A stretch of 64,000 nucleotides of DNA from Rhodobacter sp. (GCA_020250175.1 JADCEN010000003.1:124001-188000); one strand, 5' to 3'; shown: positions 36,267 through 45,161, numbered from the stretch's first letter. Numbers and translations are program-made. Notes: generated from the letters alone by a model not told the origin.

Positions 36267-37177
36267 GGATGGACGTCATCGGGCCAGAGGCCGAGGCCTG
36301 CCTGTCATGGGACGGGCTGGTGCAGGCCCTGATCGCCGGGCACGGTCTGCCCCGCGCTGCGATTGCCGATACCTTTCTGTATCGGGGCAAGGATACGCAG
36401 CTGAACCGCGCCGCCTGGATCGACGGGCTGGGGCAGCTGGTGAAGACCGCCACGATCTTTCCCGGCAATCCGGCGCAAGGAAAGCCCACGGTCAACGGCG
36501 GCGTCTGCCTGTATGGCGATGCGACGGGAGAGCTGGAGGCAGTGATCGACTTTCACCTTGTCACCAAATGGAAAACCGCCGGCGACAGCCTGTTGTCGGC
36601 GCGCCAGCTTGCCCGGCCCGACAGCCGCAATATTCTGATCCTGGGGGCGGGCACTGTGGCCCGGTCGATGGTGGAGGCCTATCGCAGCGCCTTTCCGCAG
36701 GCGCAGTTCACCTTCTGGAACCGCAGCCCGGCGGGGGCAACGGCGCTGGCGGCAGCCACCGGCGGCACTGCCACGGCCGATCTGGAACAGGCGGTGCGCC
36801 AGGCCGACATCATCGCCACCGCCACGATGAGCCATGATCCGCTGGTGCTGGGCGACTGGCTGCAACCCGGCACCCACCTGGATCTGATCGGTGCCTACCG
36901 CCCCGACATGCGCGAGGTGGATGATACCGCCCTGACCCGCGCCCGCATCTTCGTGGATGCCCGCGCCACGACGGTTGACCATATCGGAGAGCTGAAAGAC
37001 CCCATCGCGCGCGGGGTCATTTCCGAAAGCGATGTGGTGGCGGATTTCTACGACCTGGCGAAAGGCACCTATGACCGGCGCGGGCCGGAGGAGATCACCC
37101 TCGCCAAAAACGGCGGCGGCGCACATCTGGACCTGATGACGGCGGGGTATATTCTGGGGGCGTGGCGGGGGCGGTAA
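36263..37177 (+). CDS. Ornithine cyclodeaminase/mu-crystallin family protein
   Basis: 304 residues. NAD-binding motif ILILGAGTVARSMVEAY (about 125-140), the upstream substrate region TATIFPGNPAQGKPTVNG and the conserved DLIGAYRPDMREVDD are visible. Members act as ornithine cyclodeaminase, ketimine reductase, or alanine/lysine dehydrogenase-like enzymes; the precise reaction is not determined. Last gene of the fghA operon; the sequence then changes to the lower-GC block at about 37180. Confidence 0.88.
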   Translation: MRMDVIGPEAEACLSWDGLVQALIAGHGLPRAAIADTFLYRGKDTQLNRAAWIDGLGQLVKTATIFPGNPAQGKPTVNGGVCLYGDATGELEAVIDFHLVTKWKTAGDSLLSARQLARPDSRNILILGAGTVARSMVEAYRSAFPQAQFTFWNRSPAGATALAAATGGTATADLEQAVRQADIIATATMSHDPLVLGDWLQPGTHLDLIGAYRPDMREVDDTALTRARIFVDARATTVDHIGELKDPIARGVISESDVVADFYDLAKGTYDRRGPEEITLAKNGGGAHLDLMTAGYILGAWRGR

Positions 37178-37392
37178 CGGCCTTCGGACAGTCTCAAGTT
37201 CAAGTGATAGCTATCGGCAGACCTCACCCCATTGAGCGAAATGTGATTCCAACATCTCAAAAACGCGTGCGGTCGTGCAGCCACTCCGTCATCTTCGTCC
37301 TTGCCAGTCGGCACGGGCGAGCTTCAATTAATGTCACAAAACGAAATCATAACTGCCACGACAATGTACATTTGAGGCACTTGGAGGGGTTA

Positions 37393-38406
37393 ATGCAATT
37401 CGAGTACACGGAGCCACAAACTGAATTCGAAATCCTGGTTGGCGGCCATCGAAGCATAAACATGTTTGGCCGGATAGACCCCGGCGATGACCGGAAATTT
37501 GACGATTTCTTGAATAGGGTCACGCCGCCACCCAGGACAGAAGTATACATAAACTCACCTGGTGGCGACGTGGAGGCGGCCATTGCAATCGGACGGATGA
37601 TAAGAGACGCTTGGTATAGCACCTCCATTGGCCAGATAGTGTTGAGGCCAAATCCTCTTGAACCTTGGCGGGTACCCCGGGAGTATCTTCCGGGGCAGTG
37701 CATAAGTGCGGCAACTTTGGCCTACTTGGGCGGACGCCTTAGGCATATTCGGGATGGTTCAAAGTTTGGCGTCCACCAGTTTTCTTACCGCGACCCCACG
37801 CCGGAGCACATCGGACACTCGCAAATTCTCTCAACCAAGATCGCAAAATTCTTGATGGACATGGGGATAAAGCCTGAGTTCATGGAGGTCTCGTCGGCGG
37901 TACCTGGGAACGACCTTAAGCTACTGGGCGATGAAGAGCTTGCAGCTCTGGGAGTTGTGACCGGCGGGCAAACAGGTGTGGTTTGGTCGGTCGAGTCGCG
38001 CAATAGCATGATGTACGTAAAGGGCGAGCGCGACTCGATCTATGGCCATCACAAGGTCATGCTCTGCTTCTCAAAACATACTGGCTTCATGTTCTGGGCA
38101 GTCGTGGAAGCGCAGGGCCGGCACGAAGAACTGTGCAGCTTTGCGCTTGTTGAGATCGTGCTAGACGGAGAGCAAACGCGGATCGACATTTCGCAAAGAT
38201 GCGACCGTCAATTGGTCGGCATCTACGTCAACGTTCTCGCTAAGATAACGGAAGCTGAAGCGGAAAAGATAAGCAAATCCAATAGTTTCGGCATTCAAAT
38301 CAGGTTTGGCAGCGAAGCGCCCGTTTTTTTTGGTGTCAGCGCGATTTCAACAGAGGGTGGGAAAGACATGCTAGACACCTTTTACCAGACGCTTTGCAAG
38401 GAATAG
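37393..38406 (+). CDS. ClpP/crotonase-fold serine protease-like protein of foreign origin
   Basis: 337 residues. The start at 37393 has a strong TTGGAGGGG site. Residues 45-180 follow the ClpP pattern: [21 protein letters not shown], the likely nucleophile Ser105 in [14 protein letters not shown] and His128 in FGVHQFSY. The C-terminal 150 residues (from about [19 protein letters not shown]) form a second, beta-rich domain with a conserved Cys. This is the arrangement of alphaproteobacterial COG3904-like proteins, usually secreted, but no signal peptide is visible here. Base composition is distinct: 37381-37440 counts 27 G/C of 60, against well over 60% in neighbours, and AT-ending codons are common. 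It is flanked by the tRNA-Pro gene, the usual mark of horizontal transfer. Function unknown. Confidence 0.75.
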   Translation: MQFEYTEPQTEFEILVGGHRSINMFGRIDPGDDRKFDDFLNRVTPPPRTEVYINSPGGDVEAAIAIGRMIRDAWYSTSIGQIVLRPNPLEPWRVPREYLPGQCISAATLAYLGGRLRHIRDGSKFGVHQFSYRDPTPEHIGHSQILSTKIAKFLMDMGIKPEFMEVSSAVPGNDLKLLGDEELAALGVVTGGQTGVVWSVESRNSMMYVKGERDSIYGHHKVMLCFSKHTGFMFWAVVEAQGRHEELCSFALVEIVLDGEQTRIDISQRCDRQLVGIYVNVLAKITEAEAEKISKSNSFGIQIRFGSEAPVFFGVSAISTEGGKDMLDTFYQTLCKE

Positions 38407-38525
38407 CTTGGGCTTCAGATACTCATGATACCCTATTAGAGACTTCGACTCCCTTCCGTTCCATCTCTCTCCACTTGGCGGTTTGTCTGTGGATTCGCAT
38501 TGTCGTTGATCTTCCGGGATAAATC

Positions 38526-38602
38526 TGGTCGGAGCGAGAGGATTCGAACCTCCGACCCCCTGCTCCCGAAGCAGGTGCGCTACCAGGCTGCGCTACGCTC
38601 CG
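38526..38602 (-). tRNA. tRNA-Pro (anticodon CGG)
   Basis: 77 bases on the minus strand, with acceptor stem CGGAGCG / CGCTCCG, D-arm AGCGCAGCCTGGTAGCGC, anticodon stem CCTGC/GCAGG with loop TTCGGGA, T-arm GGAGGTTCGAATCCTC, discriminator A and an encoded CCA end. The anticodon CGG reads CCG proline codons. Its 3' end faces the lower-GC gene at 37393-38406, the orientation expected if an element had integrated at the tRNA 3' end. I found no duplicated tRNA 3' segment at 37178-37392 that would mark the far boundary. Confidence 0.95.
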
Positions 38603-38661
38603 ACCTTGGCGGTGGGGTAAACCGAACGCCGGGGCAATGCAAGGGGGCGCGGGCGGCTATT

Positions 38662-39510
38662 CAGGGCTATCGCATTCGCCCGAGGATGGTTCTTGCGACG
38701 TCGCCGGACCATCCTGCGTCTTTGCGTCTGGCGGGAGACGGGGAGTTTGGGGCGGGCTTTTCGCAGGAGGTTGAGGGTAAGCTTTCGCAGAAGGCTGCGG
38801 TTTTCCGCCCCGTTTTCCTTTGCGGTTGCGGGCGCGGTCCTCGTCGAAAGCCACATCCAGCACCCGGTAGGGGCTGTTCCCGATCAATCAACGGGTGCCT
38901 GCGGCTTTCGCGACGGCTTCGGATGTCAGCCGGGCCGGGGAGACATGGAAGCGTGTGGCCGTGGCCGTGCTCTCGCCGATCTGGCGACCGGACGGGACGC
39001 AGGCGATCACGGACAGGCCGGGCAGGCCCGGCCTGTCCGTGCAGCGGCGGCCCGTCACCACATGCAGGGGCGCGCGTCCCGCCGCGCGGTCGAACGACCG
39101 GCGCAGCGTCTTGCCACTGGTCGCCAGCACCCCCGGCCCATCGGCACCGGACCGTCCAGAAAGGTATCAAACACCCGCGCGAATGCCTGCGCCTCCCGCA
39201 GCCGGACCAGCCGGCTGAACGTGTCATGGCTCGGCAACCCATTCTCAAGGCCAGAAATTCCTGCAGCAGACGCACCCGACCCTCGGCGAACCGGGCAAAA
39301 CCCACACAACTCTCCGCCCCGCAGACCAAGGCCGCCTGTGCGGTCACCAGCATGTCCAAATGGGAATGGCGTTGCGCATTCTCTGTACCGGGATCAGGCA
39401 CTTGACGAGAAAGCGTGATCAGTGACGGCATCGGCCCCACCTTCAGGAACCGCAACCGGACTCCAATTCAGCCCAAAGCGCCACCTTCACATCTGAAATG
39501 CGATTCCCCT
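38662..39510 (-). mobile_element. Decayed ISAs1-type insertion sequence
   Basis: About 850 bases. The left end reads CAGGGCTATCGCATTCGCC (from 38662) and the right end, on the minus strand, AGGGGAATCGCATTTC; they share ATCGCATT as an inverted terminal match. A full ISAs1-family element is about 1.2-1.4 kb, so a few hundred bases are missing. No target duplication could be identified. Confidence 0.6.
38667..39431 (-). pseudogene. ISAs1-family transposase, frameshifted and internally deleted
   Basis: Pieces of the transposase occur in order across three frames of the minus strand: MPSLITLSRQVPDPGTENAQ and CGAESCVGFARFAEGR at the start; then ENGLPSHDTFSRLVRL and FARVFDTFLDG; then GKTLRRSFDRAAGRAPLHVV; and at the 3' end FDEDRARNRKG then [16 protein letters not shown] and ARTILGRMR, ending 38667. 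The stretch between GKTLRRSFD and the C-terminus, which carries most of the DDE region, is shortened. A dead copy. Confidence 0.75.
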
Positions 39511-39522
39511 CCCGTTGCGCTG

Positions 39523-39617
39523 TGGCAAAGGCGATGGCCTTTGCCATGGCAGCGGGGTCCGACCTTTCGCCCCCGTCTCCGGGCGGGACCCGGCCGGGGC
39601 TTTGGCCCCCCGGCGGG
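39523..39617. repeat. Hairpin repeat family 2, copy 1
   Basis: Two hairpins: GGCAAAGGC-GATG-GCCTTTGCC followed by ATGGCAGCGGGG and ACCTTTCGCCCC, then CCGGGGCTTTGGCCCCCCGG about 50 bases on. The same blocks recur at 59646-59759. It starts about 12 bases beyond the IS end. The pattern resembles REP/BIME-type extragenic palindromes. The following bases to 39717 share words with repeat copy A, such as GCGTGCCGCACGC. Confidence 0.7.
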
Positions 39618-39717
39618 CGTGCCGCACGCACCGCGCGGGTGGAAAGGTTTCCGGCTTTCCGTATCCGGCGGCCCTTGCGGCCGGTACTTCGCGCTACCCT
39701 TCCAGGCGGGGAAACGG

Positions 39718-40089
39718 ATGGCCTCGGTCTGTGCCTGTGACGCCGAAGCGCTGGACGCCGGGGGTGTGACCCGGTTCGACCATGCCGGGTGCCGCTTTGC
39801 CCCATGCCCGAAGGGCGGGCGCGAGGTGTTCTGCACCCGGGGGCAGGGCCCGCAGGACGGCGCGCATCTGGCCCGTGGCCCGGTGCAGGGCAGTCTGATC
39901 GAATGCCCGCACGAGGGATGTGTTTACGACCTGCGCGACGGACGACCACGGGGCGGGCCTGCACGGGTGCCGCTGGCCGTCCGTCCGGCGCGGATCATTG
40001 GCGGGCGGGCGCAGGTCGATCTTACGGGGGAATGCGGGTCACTTTGGCTTGACGATCCCGGAAAAGCCTGCGACCGCCAGCAGGCTTAA
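39718..40089 (+). CDS. Rieske-like ferredoxin-type protein lacking normal cluster ligands
   Basis: 123 residues. The overall pattern follows the MocE/BenB-associated Rieske ferredoxins: ALDAGGVTRFDHAGCRFA, LIECPHEGCVYDLRDG and PLAVRPARIIGGRAQVDL. The usual C-x-H...C-x2-H ligands are not intact: the first site reads FCTRGQG (His replaced by Arg) and the second ECPHEGC (C-x-H spacing). So it either cannot bind a normal Rieske cluster or is decaying. The last 51 bases overlap the 3' end of the convergent gene at 40039. Start ATG 39718 has GGGG 9 bases upstream. May be a pseudogene. Confidence 0.5.
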   Translation: MASVCACDAEALDAGGVTRFDHAGCRFAPCPKGGREVFCTRGQGPQDGAHLARGPVQGSLIECPHEGCVYDLRDGRPRGGPARVPLAVRPARIIGGRAQVDLTGECGSLWLDDPGKACDRQQA

Positions 40090-41676
40090 TGCCCATCCGG
40101 CAAGGGTCTGGAAGTAAAGAAACGATTTGCCCGCGCGCCCCAGCGGTGTGCGCGTATCAGGCGACCAGAAATCGCGCTGGCCGGTTTCCATAACCGGAAT
40201 CAGCGTGTCCACCGACAGCATCAGCGCGTTGTGTTTCGGATAGGCGGCTGCTTCCGGCTGATCGTAGAAACAGCGCAATTGGGTCTGGCCCGGCTTTGCC
40301 AGGCCGCTGCGGACGGTTCCCAGCGAAACCATGAACAGCTCTTCACCTTCGGGAATCCCGCAAAGCACCCATTCGGGCGACCGCAGGATGACCGTTACGT
40401 TGGGCCTGATCGCGCTTTCGCGTTCCAGCATGACATAGACCGCCCAGCCCATCAGGCCCAACACCAGCAGCCAGATCAACGCGCGCAGCGGGCGGCGGCC
40501 ATAGCCGATGGTCATCCCCAGGATGGCATCGCGCAGCGTCATCGCCACGCGCAAGGCCATGGACGGGGCACGCTGCCGCGCGGCCCGCCGCCAAAGACGG
40601 TCTTTTTCCAGCAGCACCACCATGGCATCGTCATCATGGCCCATTTCGGCCAGAACGCGGGCCAGATGTTCGTAGGGCTGTGGCCAGAAATCTTCACCCC
40701 ATCGCGACGGGTCCTGGCGCGACAGCCAGTCCAGCCGTCCTGCCGCGCCAACGGGTGCGCCAAGGAACGCCTTGTAAAGGCAGCGGTTCAGCAGCAGGTC
40801 CCCCGGTTTCGGCCAGGATGCGGATTCATCGGTGATGGCCCCCAACTGCGCCCCGTTCAGGCTGAGCGCGCCGTCAATCAACGCGCCGTCGCGCAGGAAC
40901 AGCGCCCCATCCACCACCGTACGGTTCAGCCGCACCGCCACATCGCCCGGGTTTACCGCATGGGTGCCTGTCAGGTCCACATCGCCGCCGATATGCGCGG
41001 TGACAAGGCTGACCATGCCCTTGATCCGGGCCTGACGGAAGGCGGCATCGCCGGTGATGTCCGCCGAATCCGCCTCGAGCGCCGGGGCACCGGGCCGTTC
41101 GATGCTGCTGCCGACCAGATCAAGATCACCGCCGATCCGCGCCCCCAACAGCGCAATTCCGCCGCGCACCGTGGCCCCGCGCATCAGGGCGCTGCCCCGG
41201 ATGAAGATACGCTCGGCGCTGAGCGCGCGGTCGCCCTCATGGCTCAGGGTCATCCCGTCCATCACCAGATCGCTGCCGATCCGCGCCCCGCGCAGGCTGA
41301 TCGGGCCGGTCACGGTGGCAGACCGCAGCAGGATATCGCCGCGCGCCTCCAGCCGGTCGGCAGGCAGGCCGGGCAGATGCGAGCCGTCAAAGGACATCGT
41401 GTCGATCACGGCAGACCGCAGCACAGGCGCGCATTCGAACCGGCAATCCTGCAACCCGATGTCAAGCGGCACCCGGCAGCCTTCCAGATCAAGCGGGCCG
41501 GTGATCCAGGCCCCGCTCAGACGCAGCCCCTTTTCATGCATCGCAGGCACGTCCGGCCCGCCCAGCAGAAGGGCACGGATCAGCGCGGCGCGCACGCGGC
41601 GGTCTTCATCCCCCTCTTCCGGCAGTCCGCCCGATCCGACCCGGTCGGACATGCCGCTGCCGATCCCTTCGACCAT
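40039..41676 (-). CDS. Membrane protein with pentapeptide-like beta-helix repeats
   Basis: 545 residues from ATG 41676, which has GAGG 5 bases upstream; an upstream ATG at 41730 has no ribosome site. Residues about 35-290 consist of about ten repeats of the form ISLRGARIGSDLVMDG, IALLGARIGGDLDLVGS, LDLEGCRVPLDIGLQDC, suggesting a right-handed beta-helix. The C-terminal third has two membrane segments (ALIWLLVLGLMGWAVYVML and LAGWALSLLAVAGFSG). Similar proteins are often called membrane-associated oxidoreductase without proof. No signal peptide, so the repeats are probably cytoplasmic. Follows the M20 dipeptidase by 59 bases; possibly the same operon. Confidence 0.75.
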   Translation of the reverse strand: MVEGIGSGMSDRVGSGGLPEEGDEDRRVRAALIRALLLGGPDVPAMHEKGLRLSGAWITGPLDLEGCRVPLDIGLQDCRFECAPVLRSAVIDTMSFDGSHLPGLPADRLEARGDILLRSATVTGPISLRGARIGSDLVMDGMTLSHEGDRALSAERIFIRGSALMRGATVRGGIALLGARIGGDLDLVGSSIERPGAPALEADSADITGDAAFRQARIKGMVSLVTAHIGGDVDLTGTHAVNPGDVAVRLNRTVVDGALFLRDGALIDGALSLNGAQLGAITDESASWPKPGDLLLNRCLYKAFLGAPVGAAGRLDWLSRQDPSRWGEDFWPQPYEHLARVLAEMGHDDDAMVVLLEKDRLWRRAARQRAPSMALRVAMTLRDAILGMTIGYGRRPLRALIWLLVLGLMGWAVYVMLERESAIRPNVTVILRSPEWVLCGIPEGEELFMVSLGTVRSGLAKPGQTQLRCFYDQPEAAAYPKHNALMLSVDTLIPVMETGQRDFWSPDTRTPLGRAGKSFLYFQTLAGWALSLLAVAGFSGIVKPK

Positions 41677-41735
41677 CGTCACCTCGGCCCGGCTCAGCGG
41701 GCCGAAGCTGACAAGAAACGGGGCAGGCATGGGGG

Positions 41736-43112
41736 TCAGAGCGCGGCCAGAACCCGCGCCCAGGACCGGATTCCTTTGTGAAAGCTGGTCAGGCTGTATT
41801 TCTCGTTCGGGCTGTGGATGCGGTCATCAGACAGGCCGAAGCCCGCCATGACCACGTCCATTCCCAGCTTTTCCTTGATCATCGTGGTCACGGGGATAGA
41901 GCCGCCGCCACCGACAAAGGCCGCCTCGACGCCCCATTCGTCGCTGAGCGCGCCTTGCGTCTTCTGGAAGACGGGTGAAGTCACTTCGAAGGCCACCGCG
42001 CGGCCCGAGCCGAATTCAGTGAACTCCACCCGGCAGTCGGCGGGCACGCGCGCCTTGACAAAGTCGCGGAAGGCGGCGCGGATCTTGTGCGGGTCCTGAT
42101 CAAAGACAAGGCGGAAGCTGATCTTGGCCGAAGCGACGGCAGGGATCACGGTCTTGAAACCGTCGCCGGTGTAGCCGCCGGTCATGCCGTTGACCTCGCA
42201 GGTCGGGCGCGACCAGGTCTGTTCCAGCACCGACCGGCCCTTCTCGCCGGCAGGTACCGACAGGCCCACCTCGCCCAGGAAGGCGCTTTCGGAAAAGCCC
42301 AGCTTTGACCAGCCGTCCAGCAGCGCGGCCGAGGGTTCGGGCACGCCGTCATAGAAACCGGGGATGGTGATGCGCCCATCGGCATCGCGCAGATCGGCGA
42401 TAATGCGGGCCAGGATGTGGTTCGGGTTCGCGGCGGCAGATCCGTAGAAGCCCGAATGCAGATCACGGTCGGCGGCATGGATGAAGATTTCCTCGGCGCA
42501 AAGGCCGCGCAGGCTGGTGGTGATGGCGGGGGTGGTCTTGTCCCACATATTGGTGTCGCAGATCATGGCGACATCGGCGGCCAGTTCATCCTTTGCCGCG
42601 TCCAGAAAGCCGGGCAGGTTGGCCCCACCCGATTCCTCTTCGCCTTCCAGCAGGATGGTGATCGGGATCGGCAGCTTGCCGGTGACGGCCTTCCAGGCGC
42701 GGCAGGCCTCGACAAAGGTCATGAGTTGCCCCTTGTCATCCGATGCGCCCCGCCCGCGGATTTCCTTGCTGCCATCGGGCAAGGTCACGATCACGGGGGT
42801 AAAGGGTTCGTCCGTCCACAACTCCAGCGGGTCAGCGGGCTGCACATCGTAATGGCCATAGAACAGCACCTTGGTTCCTTCGGCGCTGTGATCCTTGGCC
42901 AGCACGATGGGGTGGCCGGGGGTGTCGCGCAGGCCGGACTCAAAGCCGATGCCGGCAAGGTCGGCCGAATGCCATTCGGCACAGGCGCGGGTTTCGCCCG
43001 CATAGGCGGGATCGGTCGAGATCGACTTCAGCCGGACAGTCTGAAACAGCCGGTCGATGGAATTGTCAAAATCGGCGTCGATATGTGCCAGGACTTTATC
43101 AAGATCGGACAT
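41736..43112 (-). CDS. M20 family dipeptidase
   Basis: 458 residues from ATG 43112, with GGGAGG 8 bases upstream. Zinc ligands follow the M20 pattern: FYGHYDVQPAD (His/Asp), GRGASDDKGQ (bridging Asp), LLEGEEESGG (catalytic Glu pair), and a C-terminal His in DDRIHSPNEKY; the dimerisation domain lies between (about 200-320, with DRDLHSGFYG). The group includes carnosinase-like and Xaa-His dipeptidases. It is encoded 56 bases after the SLC13 permease and opposite an AbgT transporter, suggesting uptake and hydrolysis of a small peptide or N-acylated amino acid. Cytoplasmic, no signal. Confidence 0.92.
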   Translation of the reverse strand: MSDLDKVLAHIDADFDNSIDRLFQTVRLKSISTDPAYAGETRACAEWHSADLAGIGFESGLRDTPGHPIVLAKDHSAEGTKVLFYGHYDVQPADPLELWTDEPFTPVIVTLPDGSKEIRGRGASDDKGQLMTFVEACRAWKAVTGKLPIPITILLEGEEESGGANLPGFLDAAKDELAADVAMICDTNMWDKTTPAITTSLRGLCAEEIFIHAADRDLHSGFYGSAAANPNHILARIIADLRDADGRITIPGFYDGVPEPSAALLDGWSKLGFSESAFLGEVGLSVPAGEKGRSVLEQTWSRPTCEVNGMTGGYTGDGFKTVIPAVASAKISFRLVFDQDPHKIRAAFRDFVKARVPADCRVEFTEFGSGRAVAFEVTSPVFQKTQGALSDEWGVEAAFVGGGGSIPVTTMIKEKLGMDVVMAGFGLSDDRIHSPNEKYSLTSFHKGIRSWARVLAAL

Positions 43113-43168
43113 TGCAGAAACCTCCCTCGGGGATTGGACAGCAGGGCGCGCAGGTGTGCGGGCAGGGG

Positions 43169-44989
43169 TCAGACAGCGGCAGGCGCGAAGGGCCAGATCA
43201 TGGGCACGACGAAGACGGCGATGATGAAGAACCAGATCAGCATCGGCAGGCCCAGCTTCCAGTAATCGGTGAACTTGTAGGCCCCCGGTTCCATCACCAT
43301 CAGATTCGTCGGCGTGGCGACCGGGGTCAGGAAGGCACCGGCACAGGCAATTCCGACGCACATCAGAACAGGCTGGATCGAGATGCCCATCTGGCTTGCG
43401 GCAACGACGGCAATGGGAATGACGATCAACGATGTTGCCGTATTGGAGATGACCTGCCCCATGATGGCCGACAGCACAAAAAGACCGGCCAGCAAGGCAT
43501 AGGGCCCGGCATCCCCCACCATATCCACCAGGCGGTCGGCAAGCATCGAGGCTGCGCCTGTCACCTGCATGGCGGTTGACAGCGGGGTAAGTGCGGCCAC
43601 CAGGATCACGGTCGTCCACCCGATGGAGCGGTAGACCTGTTCTGTCGAAAGAACACCCGACAGCAGGATGATGCCCGCCGCAATCAGCCCGGCCACAGCC
43701 GGTGGTACGGCCCCGGTTGCCAGCAGAACCACCATCAGTGCCAGGGCAATCAGAACCGTCCTGGCCCCCGGCCCCATCGGCACGGCCTGACGGCGCACCA
43801 GATCGGGCGAATTGACGACCAGCACCTCGGCCTGATCAAGCCGCTTGTCCAGCGCGCTCCAGGTGCCCTGCAACAGCATGGTGTCGCCTGCGGCCAGCGG
43901 CTGCCCCGGCTCCAGGTCGCTGCCCGCGCGCTGCAGCGCCAGCACGATCAGATCACCGCTTTCGGTGACCATGCCGGGGAAAAAGCGCTGGCCGATCAGC
44001 GGCGACCGCGGCGGGATCAGCACTTCGGCAAGGCCGGAATCACGGTTGAACAGCTGATCGGCAATCGGTCCTTCCGGCAGATCGTCGCGGAAGGACAGGC
44101 CAAGTTCGCCTGCCAGATCGGCCGCTTTTTCGGCAGACCCCTTGAAAATCAAGATATCGCCATCCGAAACCGTTTCCGCACGGATCGGCCGCCCCTGCGC
44201 ATCTTTCCGGGGGGAAAAGCTTAATCCCGCCGTGCCAAGCGCCGCAATGTCGGCGCTGCTCTTGCCGATCAGCGGCGATCCGGCGCGCACGCGCAACTGA
44301 TGCACATCGCTGGACAGGCGGAACTGCTCGACCAGAGTGGTGGCATGCTGGCTGAGGTCCGGCGGCAGGGTTTTGCTGGTGCGGCTGGGCAACAGCCGTT
44401 CCCCGAACAGCACGACAATGGCGATGCAGCCCAGCACGATCGGGATGCCGACAAGGGCAAACTCGAAATAGCCAAACCCTGGCCCGCCGGCATTTTCAGA
44501 AGCCTCGACCACCAGCACGTTGACCGGGCTTCCCGTCAGCAGCAGCTGCGATCCGGCATGGGCACCGAAGACAAGCGGCATCAGCATCTGGGACGGCGCG
44601 CGGCCCAGCCGGATGGACATGACAACCACCACCGGAATCAGGGCGGCCACGGCGCCGTTCACGCTGATCATCGCGGCCAGGACACCCACGAAGGCCATCA
44701 TCAGCACGATCAGCCGGGTGCGGCTTTCGCCGGCCTGCCGGATCAGAAGCTGGCCCGCCCAGGCCGTGACACCGGCAACCTCCAGCCCGGCCGAGACGAC
44801 GAACAGCGACGCAATGAAGATGACGGCCGGATCACCAAAGCCCGCAAGCGATTGCTGCAGCGTCAGAATTCCCGTAGCCCAAAGGGCAAGTGCCGCACCG
44901 ATGCACACGGCGATGACCGGAAGCCGGTCCCAGGCGAAAAGCACCACGATGGCAAGGATTATGGCGAAAACGATCCAGATATCGGTCAC
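43169..44989 (-). CDS. SLC13-type permease with two TrkA-C (RCK_C) domains
   Basis: 606 residues from the GTG at 44989, preceded by GGAAGGG at good spacing; an ATG at 45007 lacks one. Membrane segments flank a central soluble part. The first half includes SLFVVSAGLEVAGVTAWAGQ and SVNGAVAALIPVVVVMS; the middle (about 205-385) holds two RCK_C modules (VRAGSPLIGKSSADIAAL and IPPRSPLIGQRFFPG); the second half has SNTATSLIVIPIAVVAASQM and AGAFLTPVATPTNLMV. Family transports dicarboxylates, sulfate or divalent anions with Na or H. Substrate unknown. Heads the minus-strand run with the M20 dipeptidase, divergent from AbgT. Confidence 0.88.
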   Translation of the reverse strand: MTDIWIVFAIILAIVVLFAWDRLPVIAVCIGAALALWATGILTLQQSLAGFGDPAVIFIASLFVVSAGLEVAGVTAWAGQLLIRQAGESRTRLIVLMMAFVGVLAAMISVNGAVAALIPVVVVMSIRLGRAPSQMLMPLVFGAHAGSQLLLTGSPVNVLVVEASENAGGPGFGYFEFALVGIPIVLGCIAIVVLFGERLLPSRTSKTLPPDLSQHATTLVEQFRLSSDVHQLRVRAGSPLIGKSSADIAALGTAGLSFSPRKDAQGRPIRAETVSDGDILIFKGSAEKAADLAGELGLSFRDDLPEGPIADQLFNRDSGLAEVLIPPRSPLIGQRFFPGMVTESGDLIVLALQRAGSDLEPGQPLAAGDTMLLQGTWSALDKRLDQAEVLVVNSPDLVRRQAVPMGPGARTVLIALALMVVLLATGAVPPAVAGLIAAGIILLSGVLSTEQVYRSIGWTTVILVAALTPLSTAMQVTGAASMLADRLVDMVGDAGPYALLAGLFVLSAIMGQVISNTATSLIVIPIAVVAASQMGISIQPVLMCVGIACAGAFLTPVATPTNLMVMEPGAYKFTDYWKLGLPMLIWFFIIAVFVVPMIWPFAPAAV

Positions 44990-45052
44990 GGCGGGCCCTT
45001 CCGGCATTGTTCGCGCGCAGACTGCCGAAATCTCCAGAACCGCACAAGGCAA

Positions 45053-45113
45053 TTCTTCACCAGTACAGCAGAGCGGCGGCAAACCGCACTCCGACCGATG
45101 AAACGGTGAAGAA
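45053..45113. promoter_or_regulatory. Long-spaced inverted repeat in the SLC13/AbgT divergent region
   Basis: TTCTTCACC (45053-45061) and its exact complement GGTGAAGAA (45105-45113), 43 bases apart, between the two divergent transporter genes. It could be a pair of half-sites for a regulator controlling both directions. No regulator gene is adjacent. Confidence 0.4.
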
Positions 45114-45132
45114 ATCATGACATAGGAATGGT

Positions 45133-45161
45133 TTGACAGCTTTGGTGCCGACACATTAAAT
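45133..45161 (+). promoter_or_regulatory. Promoter candidate for the AbgT gene
   Basis: TTGACA (45133-45138), 17 bases, TTAAAT (45156-45161). A perfect -35 and a fair -10 at ideal spacing, unusually clear for this genome, about 165 bases upstream of the AbgT start. Nothing else is recognised in the leader. Confidence 0.6.

Noticed and set aside
37178..37392. Possible duplicated attachment site for integration at tRNA-Pro
   Set aside because: No copy of the tRNA 3' end could be found in this stretch by eye, so an att pair is not claimed.
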